Positions 17,638-31,323 of a stretch of 64,000 nt of DNA are shown in pieces. The notes under the pieces were generated by a model. It was not told where the DNA came from, made no database searches, and saw only the letters and a list, made by a program, of their open reading frames with translations. Both the position numbers and the translations under genes were made by a program. Where the stretch lies: NCBI GenBank assembly GCA_039621445.1, contig CP154957.1, positions 29,727,778 through 29,791,777 of the forward strand. Direction: 5' to 3'. This stretch comes from Euglena gracilis (taxonomy: Eukaryota > Euglenida > Euglenophyceae > Euglenales). The first letter of the stretch is position 1. The number at the start of each line of letters is the position of its first letter.

Positions 17638-17885
17638 CCTGAACGACATTCGAGGAGGATATTGAACTCCTCCTCGAACGACCTCGAACGACATTCGAGG
17701 AGGATTTTGATCCTCCTCGAACGACCTCGAACGACATTCGAGGAGGATTTTGATCCTCCTCGAACGACCTCGAACGACATTCGAGGAGGATTTCGATCCT
17801 CCTCGAACGACCTCGAACGACGTTCGAGGAGGATCTCGAACCACCTCGAACGACGTTCGAGGAGGATCGAGATCCTCCTACTACT
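17638..17885. repeat. 43-bp palindromic satellite, array 2
   Basis: Same 43-bp unit as array 1, about 5.5 copies, closing the composite structure on the other side of the two hairpin units. The last unit carries ACCACCTCGAACGACG variants. Confidence 0.9.
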
Positions 17886-17979
17886 GTCCATCCCACTACC
17901 GTAACCCTCCCGCTATGGGCCAGCACCCCATAGCACATTGGTAAAGAGCAGCCTGATTGAATCGCAAACTCCCATGGCC

Positions 17980-19804
17980 CCAAAGCGTTCATAGTCTGGC
18001 GTGGCTGGCCATCAGGCGGGTGGGGAGGGGAGACCTGCGGCGCCTGCCTGGGACGAAGGACGGCACGATGTGGGCGACCATGCTGAAGAAGGGCAGCAGC
18101 GCCGACACCCCGCTGCCTGTGGCTGGCTGGATTTGTGCCCTTTGGGGAAGAGGTGGTTTGGACGTCTCTCCTTTTTGTTCCGTGGCACTGCAGCTTTGAT
18201 AAGAATCAGCATCCATGGACACAAATTTACTTGGAAAAATAGCTTTTCATTCCCAATTCCCCTGTCGCAGCTGCGACTTATTTTAACAAAGTTGTGATAT
18301 ATCTGATTATGATTTGTGTTATTTTTGATCTTTGTTTCTTTCCTTTTATTTGTTCTTCAGTTTGTCATTTTGCTGGCATTGTTGTCTTAGGTGCCTGAAA
18401 TCCGATTCAAGTTGACCCCACAAAAAAGATCACTGCAGCTGCAGTCCTCACTAGTGGCCAAGTCAGACCAGAGTCCCTCTACATATTATTTTTATTTTTT
18501 AAGATGCTTTTTTTTGCAACTGGGGTCAGTGTTGGATTGTTTGTTTAATCCCTGAGTCCATCTATTTAAACTTAAACGAAGGCTTGTGCTGCGACATTAC
18601 CAAACACTGCAATTTGGGATCCCAAACGTCTCACATCCTCTTCATCGTGCGCTGGATGCGCATCCCCGGGAAGTTGCCACTCTGTCGCGATGGCCCATAC
18701 TGGCTGACTTGCCACGTCGGAGACTCCGCCACACAACGCCTCCCTGAAACAGTCGTTACGTTGCAGGCCTGTGACGCAGCCACTGCCCCCCCCCCCCCCG
18801 CCCCCAACGGGCCACACCGCCGGCGCCGGCGTCCCAGCGGCGGCGGGTGGCCAAGGAGGAGGCGGTGCTGCGGCAGCAGACGGCGGCGGAGAAGCTGCTG
18901 GCGCGGCGGAAGGAGCAGAAGAAGCGGGCCCGGCAGCGGCCAGGGCGGGGCGAGGGGTCCGCGCCGGCCCGCATTTGTCCCCCTCCCCCCCTCCCGGGAG
19001 CCGCATGCAAGCTTTGGAAGGGCTGGCGCTTGTGGAGGAGGAAACAGACCACGCCATCTCCTCTCTCCCTCCCCCATGCGCGCGCACACACACACTCTCT
19101 CTCTTCTGCTCCAACGGACACCAGCCTTCCTCTTATGATGGGTGCAGGGGGTTTTTAGTCTTGGACCCCGGGGGGGGGGGCCCGGCCGGGCCCCCCCCCC
19201 CCGGGGGATATACTTTTCGACGCCGAAGGAGCCAATTTTTTTTGAAAGAGTGCTATATTTTGCATTTTTGCGATTTTTGGCCATTTGGGGGGGGGGAAGG
19301 AGGGGGGTCCCCCCCCCAGGGGGTGGGTGGTTGGGGGGGGGACCCTCCCTCCCTCCCCAGGTCTTAAAAAAGAATCCCTGGGTGAGTGCCCCCCAAGCGT
19401 TGCTGGCTTGTCTGAACGCCCGGGTCGCCTCTGCACACCGTTCAGGGGTTGTCGGCCGCCCTGTGGGAGGCGGCGGCAGGCGGCCACGGCGGCGGGCAAC
19501 GCCAAGGCAGCCCCCCCGAAGCCCTCAAAGGACTCCAACAAGGACCCGCCACCGACCACCACCCCAGCCAGGTCTTTTTTTTTGTGAATTGGGGTCCCGT
19601 TGGGGGTGAGGTGCCTGGTAGATTTGTCGGTTTTCGAATTTGAAACGAGGCCCGCCACACCCCATCCCAATGAACCGTGGAGAGGGCATATATCCCCCAC
19701 CTCGAAGCTAAGAAAGAACCTGGACGTTGGCCAAGGGCAAGGACAAGTCAGCGGAACGGCCAAAGAAGAGTGCGCAGAAGAAGAAGGCGAAGGCAGCCTC
19801 GTAG
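17980..19804 (+). CDS. Lys/Arg-rich protein with coiled-coil-like helix, 5' end unresolved
   Basis: Exons: about 17980-18118 (GDLRRLPGTKDGTMWATMLK), 18838-18956 (RRRVAKEEAVLRQQTAAEK then LLARRKEQKKRARQRP), 19446-19571 (AATAAGNAKAAPPKPSKDSN) and 19717-19804 (LAKGKDKSAERPKK, ending KKKAKAAS before TAG at 19802). Exons 2-4 are phase-consistent (phase 2 at both later junctions), and exon 1 to 2 is phase 0. I did not find a convincing start codon. The long charged helix in exon 2 and the lysine-rich tail suggest a nucleic-acid or ribosome-associated protein, but no family is recognised. The first acceptor is the least certain part. Confidence 0.5.
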
Positions 19805-21652
19805 CCTTCCCCGCCCTCACCTTCACATACCTGTCATCCCATGCCCAGTCTCGCAGTGCCCCACCGTCCCATCACTCTCCTCCCTCCCTCCGGGGTCGCC
19901 AAAAGCGAGAGCGTCGCTGTGGTCAGCCCATGTTACTCCTCTTTCCCCCGCCAACCACCATCCATTGGTGTCTACCGCATCACATGTTTCCGGTCAAAGC
20001 AGTGCTGGCATTGTGTTTCATAGCGTTGGTGTCGTCGGAGGGGGGATCACCGTAGCAGGTGGCTCAAGCTCGAACGTTTTGAAGCCCCCCTCTTGAGGGG
20101 GGGCTTAAACAGCCTCCTTGAACTTGCCTCGACGTGTTCGAGGAGGCTCGAGAGGCTCCTCCTACATACCTGCATACAGGTGTTTTATTGTTTTTTTAAA
20201 GTTGCCCACAAAAACGACATGGGCAACAGAAGGAAGGTACACATACGGGAAATTTGCTTTAAGAAAATAGGTTTTCTGTCTGCCTCATGGTCCAATTTAT
20301 GTTCGAGTATGTTCGAGGAGGCTCTCGAGCGTCCTCGAACATGCTTTGAATGTATTTTGAACGCGTTTGAACGCTCGAGAACCTCCTCCTATAAGTCTCC
20401 TCCTCTGCCGTCCTCGGCCTGGAGCTGATGATGAGCTGGAGCTAAGTGGGAACTCTGTATGTAGTTGTTGGCTCCCGCTTTTTCCTATTGATATTTTTCT
20501 TGCAGTTTCAATCGTCCGCTCGCCTTTTAACAAGGTTTCTGTGGAACCTAGATGTTTTGAATCAAAAACCAACCTTGTCTTGCTTAATTTTGCACCTCTT
20601 CGTTTCTACTGGATTTTTTGAAAGAAATGCCTTTTTTTTCCAGAGCTTGTTGGACAACTGAAGCTGTCTGAAGTTCTTTAGACAAGTTTCAAGAATGCAT
20701 CCCAGGGGTTATTACAATCTGGTTTGATTGCTGGCAGAAGGTGGTTTAAAGTAAGGGTTCCCAAATGGCCCCAAAAAGCCCCTTGCAACCCCTTTTTTTG
20801 AAAATGTGTTAACATTTTGCATTTTTCCTTTGCATTTGGTCGCAAAAAAAGTGGGAAAATCGCATTTTGAGGGGTGAAAAACCGTTTGGAGCAGTGCTCA
20901 TTTCCTTCACCAGGGGGTGATGAGTTCTTTCGCTTGGTCGGTCTGAGGGGTGTGTGATAGGTCTCCCTGCCTTGTGAGGTGACAACCTGTCAACAACTGC
21001 GTTGACAATTTTGGCGGCAGGTGGCTGGCCAATGCGGTGACTCCCTGTTTTTTTGGGTACCAGGGGGGGGGGGGCGTCCAATCCCCCATCCCTGTGGACC
21101 CCCCCTGCTGAAGATGAGAGACGCCGCCTCACCCCGCAGCGTCCCAACGGATGGCACACGGCAGCACACTGGGCCCCAGCCGGTGCCCCGGCTACTATGA
21201 CCAGCGGATTTCTTCAGCCGGATCCCAGCCGGATCCGGGTCCAACCAGCCAGCACCTTCTTTCCAGCCAACACTCCGAGCCGGGCTGCATACCCCCCTCC
21301 CAGGGGGTCAAGTGGTAACAAAGTTTTTGCAATCCAGCGAAGCCGGGCTGGGCCGAAAATTTTTCGGTGCACAGCGCCGAAAACTTTAAAAAGAGGTCAA
21401 CAATGGCCAAAAATGGCACTTTTTGGGACTTCTTTTTTAACCTCAAAATTTCTGCTAAAAAAAATGCATCCCAGCTGGATTTGGGCTGTTTTGTCTGTTT
21501 TTGATTCCCAGCCGGGTCCAGCCCGGCAGCTGGGCTCGAACCACCTCCCTGGATCCCCCAGGGGGGCGGGGGGTCCAACCAGCACCTTTTTCCAGCCGGC
21601 CAGCTGGACCCACCTGGGGAAGTCCTAAAGAAATTCCCTGACTTTGATGCAG
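19805..21652. other. Intergenic or 5' region with diverged satellite elements
   Basis: At about 20050-20170 and 20297-20400 lie diverged relatives of the satellite structure at 16.3 kb: CTCGAACGTTTTGAAGCCCC, a GAGGGGGGGCTTAAA hairpin arm, AACGTGTTCGAGG-like units, then a CTCCTCCTACATACCTGCAT end. These share start and end signatures with the 16.3-kb array. A possible 5' exon of the next gene (AG acceptors near 21140) could not be joined in phase. Confidence 0.5.
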
Positions 21653-24600
21653 GGCCGTCTCCCCGCCCTCCCCTGGGCCGGGGCTGGCGGCTGCTGGCCG
21701 CCGCGCTGGCGGTGGGCGTGGCGGCGGCCCTGGCCCACGGGGCCCGGTCCGCCGGCGCGGGTGTGGCGGTGTCGCGCTGTCAGACGTCCGCCGCTGCCAC
21801 TGGCAGTTTGCTGGGAATGCATGACCGGACTGTGAATGTGACGAATGGGCTGACACCGGAGGGGGTTAACCGTGCTGGGGTCGAGGAGAGCAACAACGCG
21901 GAGCGAATGGAGCGGTGGAAAACAAACAAACAAGTGCATGCCAATGTGGCGGGACGTTTTCTGGGGTGGGGGCACATCAGATTTTGAGCCCCATGTACCC
22001 GAAAGGAGGGCAGGCCAGGGAATTGTAGGAAGCCCGTCGGCTTAGGTGGTTGGGGGGGGGTCTCGGACTCCCCACCTGGGGTAGGTGTTACGGGCGGGGG
22101 GGGGGGGTCTGCCGAACCACTCCCCCCCCCAGATGTTGGGAGGGGGTGCCCGGACCCCCACCCCTTCCTTGGCTGGTTCCAAAAATACCGAAAAAAATTT
22201 TACGGCGCTGCGCACCACAAAGTGCAAAAAGTTGCTTCTTTTTCCTTTTTGGCATTTTGCACATTTTTGGGGTGTTTTGGGTTTTCGCATGAGAAAAAAA
22301 TGTCAAAGATTTCAAAAAATGAGCATTGTTGGATTTGTTTTCAAGGAAAAAATCAGGGATTACCCAACAATTTTGGCCTGGTCCATCCTTGAGTTTTTTG
22401 ACCGTCCACAGAACCAAAAATTTTCCGTCCCCTTCAGTTTTGAGGCAGGGCAAGGGGGTCGGACCCCCCCCTCACGGTTTCCCACACATCCCTGGGACAG
22501 GCGGCTGTCCGCTGGATACATTCGCGTGGCCCCTGTTTCGGTGCGGCGGCACACCACCAGCTTCCTCCCCGACTGCGGCCCCGTGGCCCTCCCTCCTCAG
22601 GCTCGGAGCTGTTCCGGCCGCTGCCCTCCACCTCCACCGCCGCCCTGCGCATCCCCCGAACCTCGGTCACCTCCAGCCGCTGGCGGTTCGAAACTCGACG
22701 TCCCTGGGAGGTGTGCAGTCGCCATGTGGTGCCCACATCTGGGGGGAGAGGATGTGCAAGTTGCATAATTTGCATTTTTGCATAATAAACTTTTTTGCAG
22801 AAATTAACTCGGGAAATGCAAAAGGGTATTTTTTTTCATTTTTTGGCATCTTTTATTCTGCCGTTTTTCTGTTTTTTTTTTCAGTCAATAGATCCCTCAA
22901 ACCACCCAAAGCCCTCTTTTTGGCTGTTACTTGGCTAATTTAGCATTATAAAACTTGTTTCATAATTTCAATCAACACTGCCATTACATATTTTCAGCTG
23001 CCTCGTTGGTCCTCCCCCCACTCATGTTTGCATGGTGGTGCGGCCAAAAGGTTTGAGGAAGATGCACTGGTTGCCGCACCAACGAAAGGAGAGTTGGCCA
23101 AATGATCAGGGCAACTATTAGAAAGGTAAAATAGGTCCCTTGCGATGTGTAACGTGCCCGACCACTCCAACAGGACTCGCTCCCGGACCAGCCCGCCACC
23201 GCCCACCAGTCTGCTGCCGAGTCCCTCCCTGGGCCAACCAGGCTGTTCGTTCTGGCGGGCACTCTTTCGGGGACTGCCAGAATTGCTTGGCATACAGCAG
23301 CGGCCCATTTTTGCACCTTTCTCAGGGCTGGGGTGGTGCCTGTGTGCAGGAAACGTACCACCGCTGAGTGGTTGCTTGGCTGAAGTTTTCCTGAAAGGTT
23401 GGCCCGCAAATGGTAGCTCCGAAGGGCACGGTTCCCCCTCCCGGCGCGCGAACGCCGTCTGGGGACAATGCCCCCCTCCAGCCAGCGATGGGGTGGGTGG
23501 GCAGGGCTGTTGGCCAGCTGCGCGGGGTGCGGCGCCGTGCTGGTGTGGCGTCCTTGCCCGCCCTTTTGTGGAAGTGCATGACCGGAATGACATATCTATT
23601 CTTTACCACACCCGTTCCATCCCGAAACGAAGCACCAAACAGAGCACATTTCTTGTTGCGTCCCAAATTAGAGAGAGGGTGTTGCAATAGCATCCTTTGC
23701 CCAGGAAGTTGCCATCGCCAGCGTTGGAAACTGTTCTTAGTCATGACAGATATAATTTAATACTTTTTTAGTTGATCCTCACCTTAGATGAGCATCGCTT
23801 CGTCCTCTTCTCCCTCCTTGCCTGCAAATCGACGAAGTGCACCACGGGACGTTCGGTTGGAAGCTGCTGCTGCAGAAGGCGAAGGCGAGTCTCTGGTGTT
23901 GTGTCTTTGCTTCAGCACAGGAATGTAAATCCGGTATTCAAATCCAATTCTGAACATGGCACTGGAATTGCAGCGAATGCAGGGATCAAGAGTCCCCCCC
24001 CCCCCCGCCCTCCACTGCTGAACCAGAAGGGCAGCGTGGACCCCCACCCTGCCCTGACAACAAACCCTCGTCATGACCAAGCCGGATCCCCAGCCCAAGC
24101 CATTCCCCCAGCCAGGGCCTGACACATTGGTCGCGTTTGCTTTCCGTCTGGCTGGGTCCCCAACCACCTCCCCCCAACACTTCAAATGCACCCACTTCCG
24201 CCGGCTGCCTTCTGGGGCCCACAGCTCTGTGGGCCGGCCAACCCTCGCAGAGCGCGCGGCAGAAGCGGGTCGCCATCACCGCCCTGCTGGCGCTGCGGGT
24301 CATCACCACGCTGTGGCTCGCCATCTGCATCGCGGGGACCGTGCTCTTCCCCCAGACCGACCAGGGCGTCGTCCCCGGGATGTCCTTGCTCTCCCGGTGC
24401 GCTCTCCCCCTCGGGCTGCTTTTTCTGAAGAAGTGTCAACTCCCCAAATACAAGCAACCCTGACTGAAGGCTGTGAGAGAATTTGCATCATAAAAAAGGC
24501 AGATAAAAATCAGCGAACTCCAACAATAGGCAACCCCAAGATGAAGGCAATCCCTGGAGCCAATTTTCGGAAACCCAAATATAACCCACCGGTTGTTTAT

Positions 24601-27600
24601 ACACTGAGTGGCTAAAGACTTTAAACCCTTCGAGTTTTATGGGTGAGTGTTCGAACCTCGGCCCCAAAGCCTATGCCAGCCTGTGGGCTACGGTGATGGT
24701 GGGTGAACACTGGCACGGCTCTGCCCCTCACAGTAGTGCCCCAGCCAGCGCTGCATGCAAATCTCAGCCCAGCCTTGCGAATGATTATCCCAATGGTACC
24801 CTGGCAAGAGGACAAGGTGGCCCATCCCGGGGGGGGGGGGGGCGTTGGACTCAAACCGTTGGCCAATCTCCAGCTCAAACCGGAGAAAAGCCCTTGGCCG
24901 TGCCCCACCACCTTGTCTCCCAGAGCAAGAGTTGAGGAATTGGCCTGGGATAGGGAATGGGGTTCACATCTGTCGCGATATGGTGCTGGTATCGTTCCTG
25001 CATCAAGCGCTGACACATGCAGCTCCGCGGACACTATATAATAGGGGGAACCCCCCCCCCCGGAAACGCGTGAGGAGAGAAATCGGAGGCCAAACCAGGA
25101 GGTTGGCCAGGGCATGTCGGGGAGGGGGGGCTCAACGAGGACTATCGAACAACACGGGCAACCAACCCCTGTCTGTCAAGCCTGTCAACGCTGGCTGTGG
25201 AGGCAACGAATTAGTCATGGGGGCCAGTGTTCTTCCCGTGACCCCCCAGCGCTAACCTCCTTTGCCCTGGCGGACCTTTCCACACGTGCCAGGCTTGGCG
25301 CCAGACGCCCCATCGGGCCACCCCCCCCCCCCCGACCTCCCCCACGCACGGGGGGGCCGGCCGGCGCAGGGCGACGTTCGCGGCGGGGCTCATCCCGCTG
25401 CTGGCGACGGTCAACGTGCTGCTGTCCGCCACCCGGCGGGACCGCCTGGACGGCAACACGTTCAAGGCGCTGAACGTCGGCCTGGCGGTGTGGGGGCCTT
25501 GCCCCGTCCGTGCCCACTGCTGCGCGAAGGCACAAAGAAGGCGCGAGATCCCATACTCGGCCTTCGGAAGCAGTTGGGGTTTCTTAACAGCCCCCCCCCA
25601 AAAGACGTCGTGTTTCTCATGTTGGGTTCCCAAAACCTGGCCCAAGACTCTTATGTTTGTGGGCAGGCCTTAAATCAAGTTTCTCCCTCCCACTAATATT
25701 TTCCCTCCATATTTTCATGATTCAAAGCATTGTCTCTCACCAGACAATTTATCCCTTAAACATCTGCACTTTGAGCTTTGGAGGTCATTCAGTTTCTATT
25801 TCCGGTGATTTCTACGGGAATTTGTCCCAAATTCAGGAGTGCAATTTCCTGTTTTGTCTTTCAAGCCCCCCCTCCCCCCCGGACGAGAAACAGCATCGCC
25901 CGCACACACACAAACACAACACAATGTTTCAGTCATAGGTTTCTTTCATCCATCAATCATTTCATTTCTCCGGGCAGGTGCTGTCGGCGGGCTTCATCGT
26001 CGGGGAGTACCTCAACCCGGCCCCGTTCTTGCCCCCCAGCCTGCGCCTCGCCTTCGCCGTCGGGGCGGGCGTTGTGTCGTGGCTCGTCGGCCAGGGCCAC
26101 GGCCTGCCGACCGTCAAGCTGGCAGTCAGCAGCCCAATCTCCCTCGCCAGCGCCTACGCCGCCATGTCGGGTGTGGTACATCCTCCTGGGAGCTGGGGTG
26201 ATGCGCCACGAGGCTGCTTGAAGCTTCCCACAGAAGGCGTGATGTGGTGTCATACAGGCCAGGTACCATAACCTGGCTGCTAAATCCATACAATCAGTGC
26301 AGGTCAAGGTCTGAAGTATTCTTATAAGTCGTGCAGGGTATGAAGCACGGTGTTTCCACGCAATAGGCCAGTGCATGCAAGTTCAGATCCTGCTGTGTGT
26401 CGGCTCTGCCTCACCCCACCGTCCCCCAGTGTTGCTGCTGGGCACCGGGCTGGGCCTCTTCGTGGAGGCGACGCTGTGGCAGGCAAACTTCTTCATCGTC
26501 AACTACCTCGTGGGCTCCAGCACCGTCTTCACCTCCGGATCGTTCTGCGTCTTCCTCGCTGTCGTGATGAATGCCCTGCAGGCTGCCGCTGTGGCCGGTG
26601 TGCTGCCACCCCCGCAGCTCCAACCGGTGCTTGTGCAGGGTAGTGTGTTGATGCCATTTCCCCGTCCTCCGCCGCCACCTCCTTCAGGCCCCAAACGGCT
26701 GTCCTCCGACACGTACAAACAGCTGAACCTCAGCTGCCTTGCATCCGGTGTGTTTATGTTGGTTTTGCCCCAACGTGTACGGCATTTGCGAATGCCCACA
26801 AAGACATGTGGTTTGTGCTTTTTGCTCCAGCACTTGTTTTTTTTTTAGACAAGAAGATTGGGGGGGAAAGGAATTTTCAACGACAATGACCCATTTTTCC
26901 AGGATAAAACCTCAATTGTTGTTTATTTGGATGTTTCAGGGGTAATAAATGGGGTTTCATAGGGTCAATTGCCTAAACCCAAAATTCGGGCCAGAAGGTG
27001 GGCCCTGCATTCAATTTTAGCAATTCGACGTGTTGAAGTATTCACATGATTGCAGCAAATACACGGTCTGAATGTCTGAATGTCTGAGATGGACCATTTT
27101 CGTAATTTCGCAACGTTCTTGCGCAAAATTTGTGCAACAGGAATTATTCCCAGAAATGCAGAACCGTCCGTTCCCACAGTTGCACCAACAAACCGCTCCC
27201 ACTGTTGTGCATGTGGCCCCTATCCATATTTGCTGCAGTGGTTGCTGTATACAATTGCGCCAAAAGGCCAAAAAAAATTCCCAAAATCAAAGTGTAGAGC
27301 TACACCATGTAGGGTTCGGTCTCACCTGCACCAAATCGTTCCAGCAACATCCCATGTTGATGTGGCAGCCGTTGAAAGGTCCCCAAACACACATGCCCTG
27401 TATGCCGTGGGGACACCTGCTCCCGTTTTCAAAGTGTTTGCATTTCCTCCTGCAGTCCGGGTGCACCAGATCACATCCTGATTCCATTTTATTGATGTGT
27501 TTGCGTGCCAGTGATTGGGATTTTCAGGAAGGGAGAAGCGGAACCTTCGCGCAAATGGCAAAGGAACAAGCCAGCCTCGTGTGACGTGTGAGATCTGCTG

Positions 27601-28672
27601 CCTAAGTTATTCGCTTTCCCCGTGCCCATCCTGAGACATTCCGAACAAGAATTTGTTTCAGCTCTTGTCCTCAAGCACCTTGCACGGCTCACCTTCGTGG
27701 GCAGACTCGTTTTGATTTCCGCTGGCATGCACGTTAATCTCCACCTGCTGCCATTGTTTTGTCTGTACCAGGGGGAAAAAACTTGTACGGGAAAAAATGT
27801 TGTGGGAAAAATTCTGGACGAAATTTTGTCCAGGATTTTTCCCGCCCTTTTAAGGATCCGTCCAGGATTTTTCCCGGCAGATTTAAGGAAAGTCCAGATT
27901 CCTCCAGTGAATGACCCCCCCAAAAAAATCTTCGGCGCTGCGCGCCGATTTGCAGCAGGAATTATTTTTCCTCTCAGGAATCGGTGTTGTACCTCCTGCC
28001 TCTGCTCTTCAAAAGTATTTTGTAAATTTCATGTTTTTTTTATGTCTGCTTGCAATCAAAACCCAAGGGACAGAAAAAAAACCCTGCCAGGAAGCTGTCT
28101 TTCCCAACCGCCCCAAACCCCTTTGAAGCGTGCGTTAGCCCACAGCGTGCACTCCACCCCAAAGAGACCCTGTGCATAAGTTGTGTGCCAGAAACCGCTT
28201 CGTGTCTGTCAACACGGCAGTCTTATCACCCCAGCGGAATGTACGCTTTCTGTTTGGTTTCACCAGGTGCAGCCATGCTTTCTCGTTGAACTGCTGGTCG
28301 GCGCAAAACCTTTGCGGTTTTTTTTCCAGTTGTCCAATATTTTTTCCCACCTGTTTTAAGCGAGCGCTCAGGATTTTTCCCGGCATTTTAAGGATTCGTC
28401 CAATATTTTTCCCGGCAGAATTTTTCCCGTCGGCAATTGTTCCCAGTCAGATTCCCCCCCCCCCCGGTACTCCGTTGAACACTCCTCCCGGAACACAGCG
28501 CGTGCAGAATGGATGCCTGGCCGCAGGGCTGTGGATGCTGCTGGCGATGGCCGGCACACTGTCCATCGGCTTCTCCGACGCCTTCACGTTCCTCGTGTGG
28601 AGCGCCATCAGCCTCGGCCTGGTGGCGGTCGGCGGGGCGGGCTACATGGCGGGCAGCGACTACAAGCCGTAG
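21653..28672 (+). CDS. Multi-pass membrane protein, at least 8 exons, family not recognised
   Basis: Exons: 21653-21760 (GWRLLAAALAVGVAAALAHG, hydrophobic), 22601-22710 (SELFRPLPSTSTAALRIPR), 24251-24396 (RVITTLWLAICIAGTVLF), 25370-25487 (ATFAAGLIPLLATVNVLLSA), 25978-26170 (LRLAFAVGAGVVSWLVGQG), 26430-26597 (LLLGTGLGLFVEATLW, FCVFLAVVMNALQAAAVAG), 26688-26747 (PKRLSSDTYKQLNLSCLAS) and about 28450-28672 (LWMLLAMAGTLSIGF, SAISLGLVAVGGAGYMAG, ending DYKP). Phases agree across the first seven exons; the join to the last exon does not, so an exon may be missing. About seven or eight hydrophobic helices with few charges suggest a polytopic transporter-like or thylakoid/ER membrane protein. The N-terminal hydrophobic segment could be a targeting signal. 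The true start is not found. No family motif is seen. Confidence 0.65.
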
Positions 28673-30075
28673 CCGGCCCGCGGGCGGCGCAGCGGGGCCG
28701 GGGCAGAGCCAGGTGGGTATATACCGGCCGGGGCCACCGGTCCGCTACGCCCCGTCCTTCGGCCGCACCGAAATGGGGGCGGACGGGAAGCGAAGCGGGG
28801 CCAGCCCCGGCCCCCCTCCCCGCCCCATATTCTTGTCCCTCTGGCTCCCCCCATGCCATCTGCATCCGCCCGCGACTCACCACTGTACAAAATATCCGAC
28901 TGTTGGAAGGCTCCAATGTTATGCGCTGGGCTGATTTCTCAGTCGCAGTGGAAGATGATTTGTGAACTCCTTGGCGGGAGCATTTTGATCCTGCTGCTTG
29001 TTGACGGTGCTCTGAGATGCCTGAAATTGTTGCTTATATTCTTGCTTAAAGGTGAAGTTGTCCCCAATGCTGAGAAAAATGACGGATGGAGGAGAATATG
29101 AAAAGAATCTGCAAGTCATCATTTCCATTGGAATTGAAAGTGTTTTTTTTCTTCTAGAATGTCAATCGCTGCACCAGAGGTTACAAAGTTTGGGCTGGCT
29201 GAAAAGAGGCTAGCTGACCTCCACCCCCCCCCCCTCGAACGAAGTGCCAAAAGAAGAGCCCCAATCGTTTGGCCAACCCTGGTTATATTTACAGTCCAGA
29301 CAAAAATGACGGGAAACCACCCAATTTTCCTTATGTTCTCCCCCCCCTGTACCCATTCTACTCCCTATGGCGGGGGGGGGGGGGGGCACGTTCAGAGTTT
29401 GTGATATTCCACACACAAAAAAAGTCGAGAATATGGCACATGGTGAACCTTGGGGTCTGTTTTTGTAATGGAAAAAAAAACACAAAAAAGACACCCAAAA
29501 GTCCATTGTGACCATTTTTTTTTGCAATTTTGTGTTGCCTTTTTGCCAAACAAAGTGTCATCACAAGTGAAAAATATTGCTCCCGTTTTTGCTGTATCCA
29601 AATTTTCCTAACATTAATTTTTCCAAAATCGAAAATTTCCCATCAGTTTTTCCCATCTTTTTTTCCCCGTCATTTTTGTTTCCTGTCATTTTTTTTGTCC
29701 GGACTGCACGTATTTGGGAGTCCATGTGCGCATTTGTGCACAAGGACGCTTCAGGGCGAGGTCGGCCTCTTTGATTATCGTCTGAATGTCCTGGGGACGG
29801 ATGAAACTTCTTTTGTTCTCATGGGCCTCCCAGTGCCACTGTCTTGCAGTCTATTCGTGCTTCAGCTTTCTGGGGTTTTTTGCGCAATCGTGCAAACAAA
29901 GACATAGTATTTTTGAAATTATGGTTGAATCAAAAATTAAGAATCGCCCGCCTTTTTGCATTTTCAGGGGGGGTGTTGCTGGCTGGTTTTTTAGTGACAC
30001 ACTGCCTAAGACTGTCGTTGCTGCCAACCCATCCACCTCCCAGCAGACTCTCCTCGGTGCCACAGCCTCTCCCCG
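28673..30075. other. Intergenic, no gene seen
   Basis: GC-rich 3' flank (to about 28850) followed by AT-rich sequence with poly-C/poly-G runs at about 29225, 29340 and 29380. No exon supported. Confidence 0.4.
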
Positions 30076-31071
30076 ATGCCGCCGCCCAAGACGCACATGG
30101 GGCTCGCCCGCCGTCGTGGCCAAATGCCGCGCTGTGCTAGCAAGGGCTGGAACCAGGGCCCAGGCTGGGCCAGGACCACCCCCCCCACCTGCTTCCCCCA
30201 GCTTTCGATCAGTGGCGGGGTGTACTCTCCTACCAGGATTTCCTGCAAAACTTCAACACGTGCCCACTCACACCCACACACAGCCACTACTACGATTCGT
30301 GGCATATGGACCATGTATGTAACCCGGCCTCCTCTCCTCCCCTTGCGGGCCGTTTCCCCTGCCGGCCTGCTGGGGATTGGTGATGGGCCTGACGACGCGG
30401 CAGGGCACCGTTGCGGGGCCGCACCTGAGGCGCCCGCAGCCCCGCGCCAGCAGAGAAACCGATCCTCCAGCAGGGTTGGGGTTGGGAGGGGCCAAAAAGC
30501 CAGCCAACCCCTGGGGGGGGGGGCAGCTGGTGACAAAGTGATTATATGGTTCGGTCGGGGGCTTGATGGCCGGATGGGGGAAAAAGTGATGGGCACAGAG
30601 GATTGACCCTCCCAGGCTGCCCAGTGGAGCATCCTTCATCCGCGATCTCAACCAACAGAGGCTCACCGGGGGGTGGGGGGCAATCAACCACCAAAGTGAA
30701 CTGGCGCCGAAGATGCTGAAATGTTGGCACATTTTTTCCCACATTTGTGGTCCCTTTTTCCTTGCATCCCACAGTGGCCAACCCCCCCCCCCCAGGGGTG
30801 GTGACTGACAGGGTTTTGGAAGGGTGGAAGCAAAAGTGGTAAAAATTGTGTGCACTGGACGGGCTGACGGGGCCGCGTCACTGAGTGGCCCAGTCGAAAG
30901 CAGCAGCTGCCCGCAGCCGCAAGCGCAAGCCAATGGTCGTTGCGCCATGGACAGGGCCTGGCAGATTGTCCGACACATTCAGCAAACCGGCCCACCTCAG
31001 AATGGTGGGTGCCTTTATTGCTGGCGTTTGCCATTCAACACGCATCCATGTGTGTGTGTGTGTGCGCGCGC

Positions 31072-31123
<52 letters not shown>

Positions 31124-31240
31124 GCGCGTATGTTTGTGCGGGTTTCTGTGTGTGTGTATTTGTGTATGTGGGTGGGTGAGCGGGTGTGCATATGCACGCG
31201 CGCGCGTGTGTGTGCATGTGCGTGCGTGCGTGCGTGCGTG

Positions 31241-31323
<83 letters not shown>

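Noticed and set aside
18572-18780. Open frames on both strands between exons of the Lys/Arg-rich gene
   Set aside because: Exons 18118 and 18838 join in phase 0 without it, and neither strand gives recognisable protein.
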